Shown: positions 44,918 to 54,253, counted from the first letter of the stretch. The stretch is 64,000 bases of DNA from Aidingimonas halophila (GCF_900106955.1 NZ_FNNI01000003.1:372001-436000), one strand, 5' to 3'. Numbers and translations are program-made. The notes: generated from the letters alone by a model not told the origin.

Positions 44918-47900
44918 ATGCCATTCAAGACCCGCGATATAGCTCTCGATACCGGCCTGCTCATGGTAGCCGCTACCTTCATTCTCATGGGAGTGGGGGG
45001 ATTGCTGGCTAATTCCGTGGAAACCATGAGTTATTCGCTCCGGACTCTGGTGGTTTCGGATGCGGCCTTGTCCACGCTACTCGCCGGCATCGCGCTAGTG
45101 GCGACGATTCAGCGCAAGCCCTGGATTCGCTGCATGGCGGGCGCCGCTCTGTTGGCCGTGATGGCGTATACGCTGATTCACAATGTGATGGTTGGCGGCA
45201 ATGTCTCGGGATTGTCATGGATCAGTGGTGAACAGCGCATTTCCTCGGCCGCCGCCTTACAGCTGCTGCTGGTGGCAGGCTGCCTGGTCATGGGGGTCAC
45301 TCACCCATGGAAGAGACGGCTCTGGTCGGCAATGGGGGTGTTGCTGCTGGGGTTCGGGGGAATCTTGCTGATCTGGCTGTTTCTGCCGTCGGGAGAGACG
45401 CGATGGGCCAGTGTATATGCGTCGTCACCCTGGGTGGCGGTTCTGTACACCTTGTTGTTCGGGGTGGCCATGGTGGCTGTCGGCATCCGTTATCCGGCAC
45501 GTGATATGCATTTGGGTCGCATGGCCATTGCGGTTTGCGTCCTGGGCGTCACAGTGAGCAGCTTGAGCTGGTACCTGGTCACGTGGCAGCAACAGCACTC
45601 GCTTCATGAACAGGCGGATTATTTACTGGATAATCTCCAGTTGAATATCGAGCAGGTCATGGAAGCCCGACTGACCCGGTTGCAACGGATGGCTGAGCGT
45701 TGGGAGCCCGGGGAGCATCCACAGGGTAACGAGGGCTTTCTGCGTGACGCCGAAAATCATCTGCGCGATATACCGAGTCTGGGAGCCGTCGCCATTCTGG
45801 ACGAGGCGCAGCAATGGGTAGTGGGGCGAGCTCGAGACGCGGCGAGCCGCGACTGGTTGAGTCGCCAGGTTGCCAAACGCGATATCGAAGCCTGGATGAT
45901 GGCGCCGTTTTCGCAACCACGCTTGATGGTGCCCGACGAGAGCGGAGGCGCCGTCGCTTTGCTGGTGGCACCGATCCCTGGGCAGAACTATCAACTGGTG
46001 GCGATGATGGATTTGCCCTTGTTGCTGGAAAATCAGTTGCGCGCTCAATTGGGCCCATTTGAAGTCACTGCCAGCCGGGGCAATTCGGTATTGCTCGATA
46101 TGGTAGCGGCTGGATCGTCGACGGTATCGGAGGTCCCCGATCTCACAACCCTGGAACAGCGATCGGTCGGTATGCCGGGTGGTCCGGTGCTGGACTTGGG
46201 AGTCCATCTCGCGCCGGAACGCAACTGGCTAATGGCCGGAGGCGTATCCACCGGTGTGATCGGAGTGGGACTGACAATGAGCTACCTGCTGGGCTTCAGT
46301 CTGGGGTTGGTCAGACTGGTGATGATGCGTTCACGAGCCTTGATGGTGACCCAGCGTTCACTCGAGGAGCAGCAGCACATTCAAGCACTGATCGTCCGGG
46401 AGGCACCGTTGGAGAGAACGCTGGCCTCGGTGTGTCGTATGCTCGAGAAACAGCTTGCGGGGGTGCACTGTGCCGTCATGATGAGTGACGCTGAGGGCAA
46501 GACACTCCGCTTGGCCTCTGGGCAACGTCTACCGTTAGCCTATCAGCAAGCATTGGCCCGTTTGCCGATAGATCCTTGTCAGGAGGTCAGTAGCGCCGCC
46601 GCGTATCATCGTCGTCCAATCATCTGCCACGATACCCACCGGAATAGCCAGCCGGACATCAATCATGACTTGACTCGTCAACATGGCTTCCGTGCCTGTT
46701 GCTCCTACCCTGTGGTCGCGACGGATGGACGGCTTCTGGGTACATTTGCCACGTATAGCGATGCGCCGTCTTCCCCTTCCCGCGATATGCTTGAGGCGAT
46801 CCGAAAAGCTGCTGGGTTAGTGGCGCTGGCGATCGAGCGACATCAGGATCGCCGTTCCCTTTGGGAAAGTGAGCAGCGCTATCGGTCACTGTTCGTCTAC
46901 AACCCGGATGCCGTGTTCTCGTTGGATCTCGAAGGACGGTTCGTGACCGCCAATACCACCTGTATGGAATTGACCGGTCGTGCGGCGGACACTCTGGTAG
47001 GGGCATCCTGCTTCTCGTTGGCGACGCCGGGCCAGCAGGACATTCTGGAGACCCATTTTCGTCATGCTGTCGCCGGTAACCCTTGTCGCTATGAGATCGA
47101 AATCACCGATCAATACGGGGAAACCCATATACTCGACATGACACATCTGCCGATCATGGTCGATGGTCAAGTCCATGGTGTTTACGGCATCGCCAAGGAA
47201 ATCACCGAGCACAAGGCTCACCAGGCCCAACTGGCATACCATGCCAGCCATGATTTCCTGACCGGACTGGCGAACCGGACGTTTTTCGAAGGGCAGTTGA
47301 ACGAGGCCTTTCGGCGTGCCCGCCGACAGAACGATCGGCTGGCCGTCCTGTTTGTCGACCTCGACGAATTCAAACCTATCAATGATAGTCTGGGGCATGA
47401 TGTCGGTGACCAGCTATTGGTCAATGTCGCCTCGCGCCTGACCGGTGCCATGCGCAGCACGGATATCCTGGCCAGGCTGGGGGGTGATGAGTTCGTGATT
47501 CTGATGGATGGATTGACGGACGAAGCGGAGGTCAGCCGTCTCGCTACACGCCTGTTGCCTTTGATCTCCAGTCCCTATCGCATCGCGGGTCATGAACTGT
47601 ACTTGAGTTGCAGCATCGGTATTGCCGTCAGCGACGAGAAAATCGTGCAGCCTATGGAATTGATCCAGCAAGCCGATATGGCCATGTACAAGGCCAAGAG
47701 TCAGGGGCGTAATGCCTATCAGTGGTATACGCGGGAAATCACCGATAAAGTGAATGCCCGTGTCGCGCTTCGCAACGAATTGCAGGAAGCGATCGACAAT
47801 GCCCATTTCGTGCTTCATTACCAACCACTGCTGGATCTGGACGGTCGTGTCGTAGGTGTCGAGGCACTAATACGTTGGCCGCATCCCGAGAAAGGTTTCA

Positions 47901-48526
47901 TTCCCCCCGACCAGTTCATTCCCCTGGCCGAAGAGACCGGCCAGATCATTGCCATCAATGAGTGGGTCCTGGATCGAGCATGCCGTGATGTCTTGCAGTT
48001 ACGTGAGCAAGAGCTGGGGGAACTCGTGGTCTCCGTCAATCTCTCGCCGTTGCAGTTCCGGCGGTCCCGCTTCCTCGACAACCTGTACCAAACGCTTGCC
48101 ACCACCGGCCTGCCTGCTAGACAGCTCGAACTCGAATTGACGGAAGGTATCCTGATGGATGATGCCGAGTCGGCAATCAGTATCCTGCATGAATTACGGC
48201 GATTGGGGATCAGTGTCGCCATCGATGATTTCGGCACGGGCTTTTCCAGTCTGAGTTACCTGAAACACCTGCCGATCGGCAAGATCAAGATCGATCGCAC
48301 CTTCATTCGCGATGTGGAAAGCAATCGTCATGACGCGTCCATCGTTCAGGGGATCGTCTCCATGTCGCATCATCTGGGGCTGACCGTTGTAGCCGAAGGC
48401 GTGGAGACCGAGGCGCAAAAGGCATGCCTGATGCGTTTCGGCTGCGATATTCTGCAAGGCTATCTGTTCGCCCGCCCGATGCCGCTAGATGCGTTGATCA
48501 CGTACCTCTCGTCGCAGGAGGCATGA
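44918..48526 (+). CDS. Membrane-bound GAF-PAS-GGDEF-EAL cyclic-di-GMP protein
   Basis: 1202 residues. About seven or eight N-terminal transmembrane helices (residues 8-230), an extracytoplasmic sensor region (about 230-440), another helix (about 440-465), GAF (about 498-644), PAS (about 648-764), GGDEF (about 771-941) and EAL (about 951-1194). The GGDEF site is intact (LARLGGDEFVIL, near residue 855). The EAL site also looks complete: GVEALIRW near 980, ELTEGILMDD, AIDDFGTGFSSLSYL, KIDRTFI, and VAEGVETEAQ. It may make or degrade c-di-GMP; which dominates cannot be read. Confidence 0.95.
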   Translation: MPFKTRDIALDTGLLMVAATFILMGVGGLLANSVETMSYSLRTLVVSDAALSTLLAGIALVATIQRKPWIRCMAGAALLAVMAYTLIHNVMVGGNVSGLSWISGEQRISSAAALQLLLVAGCLVMGVTHPWKRRLWSAMGVLLLGFGGILLIWLFLPSGETRWASVYASSPWVAVLYTLLFGVAMVAVGIRYPARDMHLGRMAIAVCVLGVTVSSLSWYLVTWQQQHSLHEQADYLLDNLQLNIEQVMEARLTRLQRMAERWEPGEHPQGNEGFLRDAENHLRDIPSLGAVAILDEAQQWVVGRARDAASRDWLSRQVAKRDIEAWMMAPFSQPRLMVPDESGGAVALLVAPIPGQNYQLVAMMDLPLLLENQLRAQLGPFEVTASRGNSVLLDMVAAGSSTVSEVPDLTTLEQRSVGMPGGPVLDLGVHLAPERNWLMAGGVSTGVIGVGLTMSYLLGFSLGLVRLVMMRSRALMVTQRSLEEQQHIQALIVREAPLERTLASVCRMLEKQLAGVHCAVMMSDAEGKTLRLASGQRLPLAYQQALARLPIDPCQEVSSAAAYHRRPIICHDTHRNSQPDINHDLTRQHGFRACCSYPVVATDGRLLGTFATYSDAPSSPSRDMLEAIRKAAGLVALAIERHQDRRSLWESEQRYRSLFVYNPDAVFSLDLEGRFVTANTTCMELTGRAADTLVGASCFSLATPGQQDILETHFRHAVAGNPCRYEIEITDQYGETHILDMTHLPIMVDGQVHGVYGIAKEITEHKAHQAQLAYHASHDFLTGLANRTFFEGQLNEAFRRARRQNDRLAVLFVDLDEFKPINDSLGHDVGDQLLVNVASRLTGAMRSTDILARLGGDEFVILMDGLTDEAEVSRLATRLLPLISSPYRIAGHELYLSCSIGIAVSDEKIVQPMELIQQADMAMYKAKSQGRNAYQWYTREITDKVNARVALRNELQEAIDNAHFVLHYQPLLDLDGRVVGVEALIRWPHPEKGFIPPDQFIPLAEETGQIIAINEWVLDRACRDVLQLREQELGELVVSVNLSPLQFRRSRFLDNLYQTLATTGLPARQLELELTEGILMDDAESAISILHELRRLGISVAIDDFGTGFSSLSYLKHLPIGKIKIDRTFIRDVESNRHDASIVQGIVSMSHHLGLTVVAEGVETEAQKACLMRFGCDILQGYLFARPMPLDALITYLSSQEA

Positions 48527-48609
48527 GAGCGACAAGGCCCGTGCTCGTCTATCCATCCCCTGTGGCAGCTGGATTGCCAATGTGTCATCAAGCGTCCAGA
48601 CACAAGAAA

Positions 48610-48625
48610 GGGGCCTGAAGGCCCC
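48610..48625 (-). terminator. Intrinsic terminator of tmRNA
   Basis: Minus strand stem GGGGCC / GGCCCC with a 4-base loop followed by TTTCTTGT, about 50 bases after the tmRNA CCA end. Confidence 0.82.
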
Positions 48626-48673
48626 TGTCCATGCGGTTTCTGAAGTGTTGTGGAACTTCCTGAAACTTCGGTT

Positions 48674-49053
48674 TGGTGGAGGCGGCGGGAATCGAACCCG
48701 CGTCCGCCGGTACTCGCCCATCGGCTCTACATGCTTAGTTTCGTCATTTGCTTTAACGCCGCTGACTCCGACGAACAGGATTCAGAAGCGCGATTCTCCT
48801 TCGATTTAACGACTGACGGGGAGACGCCGTCAGACGCGATCCCATTAATCTTGGCTCGTATCCCGTCCGTGATGAATGGGCGCATCACTTTCGGGCCAGG
48901 CTAACAACTAGCAGCTGTTACGCTGCCAGTGCGCCTTGAGCGTAGTTGTCGTCGTTTGCGACTATTTTATCGTGATGTTGGATTTACGAGATACATCACG
49001 CTCTCGGCATGCACCTCAGGGGTTGTCACCGGCGTCGAAGCCATGTCGCCCCC
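48674..49053 (-). ncRNA. ssrA: Transfer-messenger RNA (tmRNA)
   Basis: Mature RNA of about 380 nt on the minus strand. The 5' end GGGGGCGACATGGCTTCGAC and the 3' end with TTCGATTCCCGCC and CCTCCACCA form the tRNA-like domain. The tag reading frame (48959-48918) encodes ANDDNYAQGALAA and a stop, the usual gammaproteobacterial degradation tag. The tRNA-like part lacks an anticodon arm. CCA is encoded. smpB, its protein partner, is 54 bases upstream on the same strand. Confidence 0.98.
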
Positions 49054-49107
49054 GTAATGCTTACGATACCAGATGGGGATGGTGACGCGCCAGATCAAGG
49101 GGCTCGA

Positions 49108-49593
49108 TCAATTGCTTTCACGCATGATACGAGCGCGTTGCCGGTTCCAGTCACGCTCCTTCTCGGTAGCGCGTTTGTCATGCTGCTTCTTGCCGGTGAC
49201 CAATGCCAGTTCGCACTTGACCAAGTTCTTTTTCCAGTAGAGCTTCAATGGCACACAGGTATGTCCCTTATCCTGGGTGCGTGAGAAGATCTTGGCGATC
49301 TCCTTGCGATGCAGCAGCAGCTTGCGAGTCCGCGTGGGATCGGCCACTTCGTGCGTACTGGTGGTGTTGAGCGGCGTGATATGACTGCCCAACAGCCAAG
49401 CTTCGCCATTCTTGACCAGGATATAGGTGTCAGTAAGCTGTGCCTTCCCGGCGCGCAGGCTCTTGACCTCCCAGCCGCTCAGTGACAGGCCGGCTTCGAA
49501 GGTCTCATCGATGTGGTATTCAAAGCGAGCCTTCTTGTTCAGCGCGATGACGTTGCCGCCCGGGCCTTTGCGCTTGCCTTTCTTGTTGGCCAT
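49108..49593 (-). CDS. smpB: SsrA-binding protein SmpB
   Basis: A 161-residue OB-fold protein that carries tmRNA to stalled ribosomes. Motifs: [34 protein letters not shown], a [13 protein letters not shown] strand, and a basic C-terminal tail with [16 protein letters not shown] that enters the mRNA channel. It directly precedes the tmRNA gene, the conserved arrangement. Divergent from ratA. Confidence 0.97.
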   Translation of the reverse strand: MANKKGKRKGPGGNVIALNKKARFEYHIDETFEAGLSLSGWEVKSLRAGKAQLTDTYILVKNGEAWLLGSHITPLNTTSTHEVADPTRTRKLLLHRKEIAKIFSRTQDKGHTCVPLKLYWKKNLVKCELALVTGKKQHDKRATEKERDWNRQRARIMRESN

Positions 49594-49720
49594 AGGACCT
49601 CATGTGTTGATATGCCTCGACTCCCCCTTCGACATGGGGGGAAGCGTGATACCATTCAAGGTTTGATGGGTAAACTATCCATGATACGCCCAAGGCCTTG
49701 TAAAGTCAGCGGAGAGGTAC

Positions 49721-50158
49721 ATGCCAACGGTCAATCGTTCCGCCCTGGTGCGGCACACTCCTCAGGCCATGTTCGACTTGGTCAATGATTTCGAGCGCTA
49801 TCCCGAGTTTCTACCTGGCTGTCGTGATGCACGATTGCTGGAGCGTGATGAATACCACCTGGTCGGTGAATTGACCTTGGCGAAGGCTGGTGTTGAACAG
49901 AGTTTCACCACGCGCAACGACCTTTATGAACCGGAGCGGATCGAACTGTCGCTGGTCAGCGGTCCGTTCCGTCGATTGCGCGGGAGGTGGCTGTTCACGC
50001 CGATGGGAGAAGAGGCCTGCAAGGTCAGTCTCGAAATGGAATTCGAATTCGCCAACCGTATTTTGGGTATGGCCTTCGGCAAACTGTTCAAACAGGTCGC
50101 AGGGCAACTGGTGGATTCGTTCACTCGACGCGCCGACGACATCTATGGTTCCTACTGA
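49721..50158 (+). CDS. ratA: RatA/COQ10-like START-domain protein
   Basis: A 145-residue polyketide-cyclase/START-fold protein: NRSALVRHTPQAMFDLVNDF, ERYPEFLPGCRDARLLE and the C-terminal helix FKQVAGQLVDSFTRRADDIY. In E. coli RatA has been described as a toxin blocking 70S formation, while family relatives (COQ10, UbiE-linked) bind ubiquinone; the function is therefore open. It overlaps the rnfH gene by 14 bases. GGAGAGG precedes the start. Confidence 0.93.
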   Translation: MPTVNRSALVRHTPQAMFDLVNDFERYPEFLPGCRDARLLERDEYHLVGELTLAKAGVEQSFTTRNDLYEPERIELSLVSGPFRRLRGRWLFTPMGEEACKVSLEMEFEFANRILGMAFGKLFKQVAGQLVDSFTRRADDIYGSY

Positions 50159-50498
50159 ACGACCGGACATCGAAAATGGCGAGGCCTTCCTGTCTGTCGA
50201 GGTGGCCTTCGCCCTGCCAGAGCGCCAGAAGATCGTCAGTCTGGAAGTGTCGCCGGGCACGACGGCACGGCAGGCCGTCGTGCAGGCTGACATGCCCCGC
50301 CATTTTCCTGACTTGCCGGAGTCGACCTTTCTGAAGGCCGATCTCGGAATCTTTGGTCAGGCGCTGCGTGACCCCGAATCGCATGTATTGCGTGACGGGG
50401 ACCGGGTCGAAATCTATCGTCCGTTACTCATCGACCCCAAGGAGGCCCGTGCCCGGCGTGCGGCCGAGACACGTTCAGCCAAACGTGGGCAGCGTTAG
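50145..50498 (+). CDS. RnfH-family (RatB) ubiquitin-like protein
   Basis: About 117 residues with a beta-grasp fold: SVEVAFALPERQKIVSLEVS, a middle helix, GQALRDPESHVLRDGDRVEIYRPL near the end, and a basic C-terminal tail. Coupled to ratA by overlap; the pair is conserved beside smpB. I start at ATG 50145, as upstream codons lie within ratA. Convergent with bamE, overlapping by four bases. Function is not established. Confidence 0.92.
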   Translation: MVPTERPDIENGEAFLSVEVAFALPERQKIVSLEVSPGTTARQAVVQADMPRHFPDLPESTFLKADLGIFGQALRDPESHVLRDGDRVEIYRPLLIDPKEARARRAAETRSAKRGQR

Positions 50499-51034
50499 AA
50501 ACCGCTGGACGATTCCGATTCGACCGAGTCGTCACCACCGCTGGAACCACCGATCGGTTCATCTTCGCTGGATGTCTCGCCTCCGCTGGGTGCAGTGCCG
50601 GGACCTGGAGCGGGTTCCGGCTCGTCCGGATTGGACGGCATGGCTCCCTGGGGATCGGCCCCCTCAGGTGCGGGTCCGGCTTCCTGGTCGGTGGGCAGCT
50701 CGATGTCACTGTCCATGTCGCCTTGTGCATCGATATTGGCCAGACGGTCCCCTTGGAAGGTCAGCGTCAACCGGCGCTTCTCTACGTCTCCATATGCCTC
50801 ATCGAGGTAGAAGACATAGTCCCACTGGCTGGCATCGAAGGGGGCTTCCAGCAAGGGAGTGCCCATGATCGATTTCACCTGGTTGCGGGTCATGCCGGGT
50901 TGCAGCTGCGAGATCATCTCCTGATCCACTAGGTTGCCCTGGGGCAGGTCGCGTTTATAAACGCCGAAATAGCTGCATCCGCTGGTCAATGACAAGGCGG
51001 CAGAGAGGGTAATAATGGTAATCAGCTTTTGCAT
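50495..51034 (-). CDS. bamE: Outer-membrane assembly lipoprotein BamE with long acidic extension
   Basis: 179 residues. Signal peptide with lipobox LTSGC, then the BamE core: YKRDLPQGNLVDQEMISQLQ, PGMTRNQVKSIMGTPLL, WDYVFYLDEAYGD, and LTLTFQGDRLANI, ending at about residue 105. A tail of over 70 residues rich in Asp, Glu, Pro, Gly and Ser follows (E. coli BamE has 113 residues in all). BamE stabilises the BAM complex. I start at ATG 51034, where the signal peptide begins. Divergent from fur, as in Pseudomonas. Confidence 0.94.
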   Translation of the reverse strand: MQKLITIITLSAALSLTSGCSYFGVYKRDLPQGNLVDQEMISQLQPGMTRNQVKSIMGTPLLEAPFDASQWDYVFYLDEAYGDVEKRRLTLTFQGDRLANIDAQGDMDSDIELPTDQEAGPAPEGADPQGAMPSNPDEPEPAPGPGTAPSGGETSSEDEPIGGSSGGDDSVESESSSGF

Positions 51035-51106
51035 TTGAGCCCGTTCTTCACTATCGTGGATTCGGTCGATCATACCCGACACTACACGTTACTGCGAAGG
51101 GCGACC

Positions 51107-51550
51107 ATGGCTGATCAGAACCATGAATTGCGTAAGGCGGGTCTCAAGGTCACCCTGCCACGCGTGAAAATACTGCAGATCCTGGAAAATGCCCCGGATC
51201 AGCATCATTTGAGTGCCGAAGATGTCTACAAGGCATTGCTGGATGCGGGCGAGGACGTCGGTCTGGCGACGGTGTATCGCGTACTGACTCAATTCGAAAC
51301 CGCCGGTTTGGTGATTCGTCACAATTTCGATGGTGGTCACGCGGTGTTCGAACTGTCGCAGGAAGAGCACCATGATCATATGGTGTGTCTGGATAGCGGA
51401 GAAATCATCGAGTTCTTCGATGAGGCCATCGAACGTCGTCAGCAGGAGATCGTCGAGGAGCATGGCTATGAGCTCGTCGATCATGCTCTGGTCCTGTATG
51501 TCCGCCCCAAGGGCTCCAAGGTGACGCGTCAGGAAACGATCAAGAAGTAG
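51107..51550 (+). CDS. fur: Ferric uptake regulator Fur
   Basis: 147 residues: N-terminal winged helix (ELRKAGLKVTLPRVKILQIL, HLSAEDVYKALLDAGEDVG, LATVYRVLTQFETAGLV) and C-terminal dimerisation/metal domain with EEHHDHMVCLDSGEIIEF. The structural zinc cysteines of E. coli Fur are largely absent: the motif reads CLDS and no C-terminal CxxxxC is present, as in pseudomonad Fur. Start ATG 51107 follows AAGGGCGA. Acts as Fe2+-dependent repressor; a candidate target is the small RNA at 11.3 kb. Confidence 0.96.
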   Translation: MADQNHELRKAGLKVTLPRVKILQILENAPDQHHLSAEDVYKALLDAGEDVGLATVYRVLTQFETAGLVIRHNFDGGHAVFELSQEEHHDHMVCLDSGEIIEFFDEAIERRQQEIVEEHGYELVDHALVLYVRPKGSKVTRQETIKK

Positions 51551-51576
51551 TATCTGCACTGCCTCGAGCGGCCAGG

Positions 51577-51625
51577 CGCCATGACACCGACTGTCTGAGA
51601 GGCTGATCGGTGTCATGGCGTTTTT
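51577..51625 (+). terminator. Intrinsic terminator after fur
   Basis: Perfect 14-bp stem (51577-51590 with 51607-51620) and a five-T run. Strong. recN converges from the other side. Confidence 0.92.
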
Positions 51626-51645
51626 AGGTGGTTGCTACAGTGGGC

Positions 51646-53319
51646 TCAGTGCGGGTTGTTCTGACTGGCTTCGAGCATCTCCCGGGCATGCGCAAGCGTA
51701 CGGTCGGAAAGTTTGATGCCCCCGAGCATGCGTGCGAGCTCACGGACACGACCCCCGGAGTCGAGATGTGCTATCTGCGTCAACGTGGTCTCTTCTTCGG
51801 CTTGCTTTTCGATATGCAGGTGCTGATGTGCCTGGGCCGCGACCTGTGGCAGATGGGTGACGGTCATGACCTGTCCATGCTGGCCAAGGCGCTTGAGCAG
51901 CTGTCCGACAATTTCCGCTGTCGCGCCGGAGACGCCGACATCGACCTCGTCGAACACCATGGTGGGAGTCGTGGAGTGCCTGGCGGCGACGACCTGGATG
52001 GCGAGGCTGATACGCGAGAGCTCGCCGCCTGATGCCACCTTGTTCAACAGTCGCGCCGGTTGCCCCGGGTTGGCGCTGATCAGGAAGCGTACGTGATCCA
52101 GTCCTTCCGGCCCTGGCTTGTCCCGAGCACTGACGTCTACGTCGAAGGAGGCCTTTTCCATGGCAAGGAAAGCCAGCTGCTCCTGGACTTCCTGCCCGAA
52201 CCGGGCAGCGGCCTGGCGGCGTGCTTCACTGACACGGCGCGCTTGTTCGCGCCACTGCTCCCGCAATGACTCCACTTCTTCAGTCAAAGCGTCAAGGTCG
52301 TGATCGCTTCCCTCCAGGCTGGCAAGTTCGTCATGCAGGCGCTTATGCAACTCCGGTAACTCTTCGGGCAGGACCTGATGCTTGCGAGCGATTCGGTGCA
52401 CTTCGCTCAGGCGTTCCTCGACCCAGGCCAGCCGCTCGGGGTCCAGTTCGGTAGCACCTATGAATCGATGTAGTTCGTGGGATGCCTCTTCGATCTGAAT
52501 CTTTGCGTCTCCGAGCATCGAGAGCGCGTCAGCGAGGGGACCGCGATCGCTCCCGGGCAATGACGATATCCGGCTGAGGGCCTGATGCAGCAGAGACATC
52601 GCGCCGCCTTCATCGCTGTTGCAGCAGTCGGAGGCGAATTGGGCTTCGCGTAGTGATTCTTCGGCATGTGCGAGCGACTCCTGTTCACGCTCTAGTGTAT
52701 CGAGCTCGCCCTCGGACAACGCCAACTGATCGAGCTCTTCGACCTGATAGCGTACTAGCTGACGGCGTGCCTGGATTTCTTCGCCATCCTCCGATAGCTG
52801 CTTGAGACGCTGCCGTCGTTCGTGCCATTGCCGATACAGGGCGGCAAGGGAGGCGACCTCCGCGGTGTGGCCGGCGAATTCGTCGATCAGGCGCAGATGC
52901 GTTTCATCACGTAACAGGGCTTGATGGGCATGCTGGCTATGAATGTCGATCAGATGCTCACCCAGCGCCTTGAGGTCGGCTATTGCCGCTGGTTGTCCGT
53001 TGATCCAGGCCTTGGAGCGGCCGGAGGCAGTGATGACGCGACGTAACAGGCAGTCGTCCTCGGCGAGTTCGCGCTCGGCGAGCCAGCCTCGTGCACCGGG
53101 CAGTGCCGTAATGTCGAACCGGGCCGATAGATCGGCGCGTTCACATCCATGACGAACACTGCCGGCGTCGGCCCGGTTGCCGAGGCACAGGCCTAGAGCC
53201 CCAAGCAGAATCGATTTGCCGGCGCCGGTCTCCCCGGTGATCGCCGTCATCCCGTTCTGCAGTTCCAGGTCGAGACTGTCGACGATGGCGTAATCTCGAA
53301 TGGCGAGCTGTACCAGCAT
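51646..53319 (-). CDS. recN: DNA repair protein RecN
   Basis: A 557-residue SMC-like ATPase for double-strand-break repair. Walker A GETGAGKSILLG near residue 30, long coiled-coil arms in the middle, the signature VASGGELSRISLAIQV and Walker B MVFDEVDVGVSG near the C terminus. Start ATG 53319 has GGGAGGG upstream. A LexA box lies in the divergent gap to grpE, so it should be SOS-induced. Confidence 0.97.
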   Translation of the reverse strand: MLVQLAIRDYAIVDSLDLELQNGMTAITGETGAGKSILLGALGLCLGNRADAGSVRHGCERADLSARFDITALPGARGWLAERELAEDDCLLRRVITASGRSKAWINGQPAAIADLKALGEHLIDIHSQHAHQALLRDETHLRLIDEFAGHTAEVASLAALYRQWHERRQRLKQLSEDGEEIQARRQLVRYQVEELDQLALSEGELDTLEREQESLAHAEESLREAQFASDCCNSDEGGAMSLLHQALSRISSLPGSDRGPLADALSMLGDAKIQIEEASHELHRFIGATELDPERLAWVEERLSEVHRIARKHQVLPEELPELHKRLHDELASLEGSDHDLDALTEEVESLREQWREQARRVSEARRQAAARFGQEVQEQLAFLAMEKASFDVDVSARDKPGPEGLDHVRFLISANPGQPARLLNKVASGGELSRISLAIQVVAARHSTTPTMVFDEVDVGVSGATAEIVGQLLKRLGQHGQVMTVTHLPQVAAQAHQHLHIEKQAEEETTLTQIAHLDSGGRVRELARMLGGIKLSDRTLAHAREMLEASQNNPH

Positions 53320-53371
53320 GGTCGTATGCCCTCCCGTCAAAGGCCGATCGAAGCTGTCGGCAATACCGATT

Positions 53372-53387
53372 CTGTGTGTTTATACAG
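53372..53387 (-). promoter_or_regulatory. LexA (SOS) box of recN
   Basis: CTGT-N8-ACAG, extended on the minus strand as TACTGTATAAACACACAG. It is 53 bases upstream of the recN start. Matches the gammaproteobacterial LexA consensus core exactly. Confidence 0.85.
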
Positions 53388-53437
53388 TAGTTGGTGGGTG
53401 GCGGCAATGCGCAGCGTGATCTTGTCGTGATCCATGG

Positions 53438-53465
53438 CTTGAGATCACGACAACCATCCCCATAT
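53438..53465 (+). promoter_or_regulatory. Sigma32 heat-shock promoter of grpE
   Basis: CTTGAGA (53438-53444), a 13-base spacer, CCCCATAT (53458-53465). The -10 is consensus and the -35 has one change. It lies 59 bases before the grpE start. Confidence 0.85.
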
Positions 53466-53524
53466 AGCCAACAACATTCGCTATCAAGCGATTACGCCCA
53501 TTGCGCATGCTTCAGGAGATCCAC

Positions 53525-54172
53525 ATGGCGAAAGAACCTCAGAGCCCGCTGGAAGACGAACTCGCGCGCGAAGAAAGCGACGCCGAACCGCAGGCCACCG
53601 AGGGTGAGCCGGATGATGCCGCCGAAGCGGCCGATACGCTCGAGGAAGGGCGAGACACCGAGGCCGAAACCGCGGCAGAGCCGGAGACAGAAGAGGATCC
53701 CGATGTGCTGGCGGCCAAGGTGGAAGAGCTCGAAAACAGTCTCGCCGAAGCCAAGGATCAGGCAATGCGGGCGGCTGCCGAGGCACAGAATGTGCGTCGT
53801 CGCGCCGAGCAGGAAACCGAAAAGGCACGTAAATTCGCATTGGAAAAATTCGTCCAGGAGCTGCTGCCGGTCGTCGACAGTCTGGAGAAAGCGCTCGAGT
53901 CCATGCAGGACGGTGCCAGCGAGGCGCATCGTGAAGGCGTGTCGATGACGTTGAAACTGCAGCTCGATGTGCTGGCCAAGTTCGGTGTCGAGGTGGTCGA
54001 ACCGGAAGGCGAGCCCTTCGACCCGCAATACCACGAAGCGATGGCCATGGTGCCCAATCCTGATGCAGAGCCCAATACGGTGATGGAGGTCATTCAGAAA
54101 GGGTATCTGCTCAATGGCCGGTTGGTGCGCCCGGCGATGGTCGTGGTCAGCCAGGCCGCCGATTCCGAATAG
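53525..54172 (+). CDS. grpE: Nucleotide exchange factor GrpE
   Basis: A 215-residue DnaK co-chaperone: an acidic N-terminal tail (to about residue 60), a long coiled coil with [20 protein letters not shown] and [11 protein letters not shown], and the beta wing ending [20 protein letters not shown]. Start ATG 53525 follows CAGGAG. First gene of grpE-dnaK-dnaJ. The N-terminal tail is longer and more acidic than in E. coli (197 residues). Confidence 0.97.
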   Translation: MAKEPQSPLEDELAREESDAEPQATEGEPDDAAEAADTLEEGRDTEAETAAEPETEEDPDVLAAKVEELENSLAEAKDQAMRAAAEAQNVRRRAEQETEKARKFALEKFVQELLPVVDSLEKALESMQDGASEAHREGVSMTLKLQLDVLAKFGVEVVEPEGEPFDPQYHEAMAMVPNPDAEPNTVMEVIQKGYLLNGRLVRPAMVVVSQAADSE

Positions 54173-54225
54173 CAGCATTGTGTGCCGGATTCGGTCAGGG
54201 CAGTGCAAATAAAGGCGGGCACAGA

Positions 54226-54253
54226 CTTGAAATGACGAGTCAAGCCCCCACAT
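54226..54253 (+). promoter_or_regulatory. Second sigma32 promoter, before dnaK
   Basis: CTTGAAA (54226-54232), a 13-base spacer, CCCCACAT (54246-54253), 65 bases before dnaK. The -35 is consensus; the -10 differs at one specified base. It allows dnaK-dnaJ to be expressed above grpE. Confidence 0.78.

Noticed and set aside
48674-48760. A tRNA gene suggested by the T-loop and encoded CCA
   Set aside because: The acceptor and T arms belong to the tmRNA; there is no anticodon arm and the 5' half lies at 49053.
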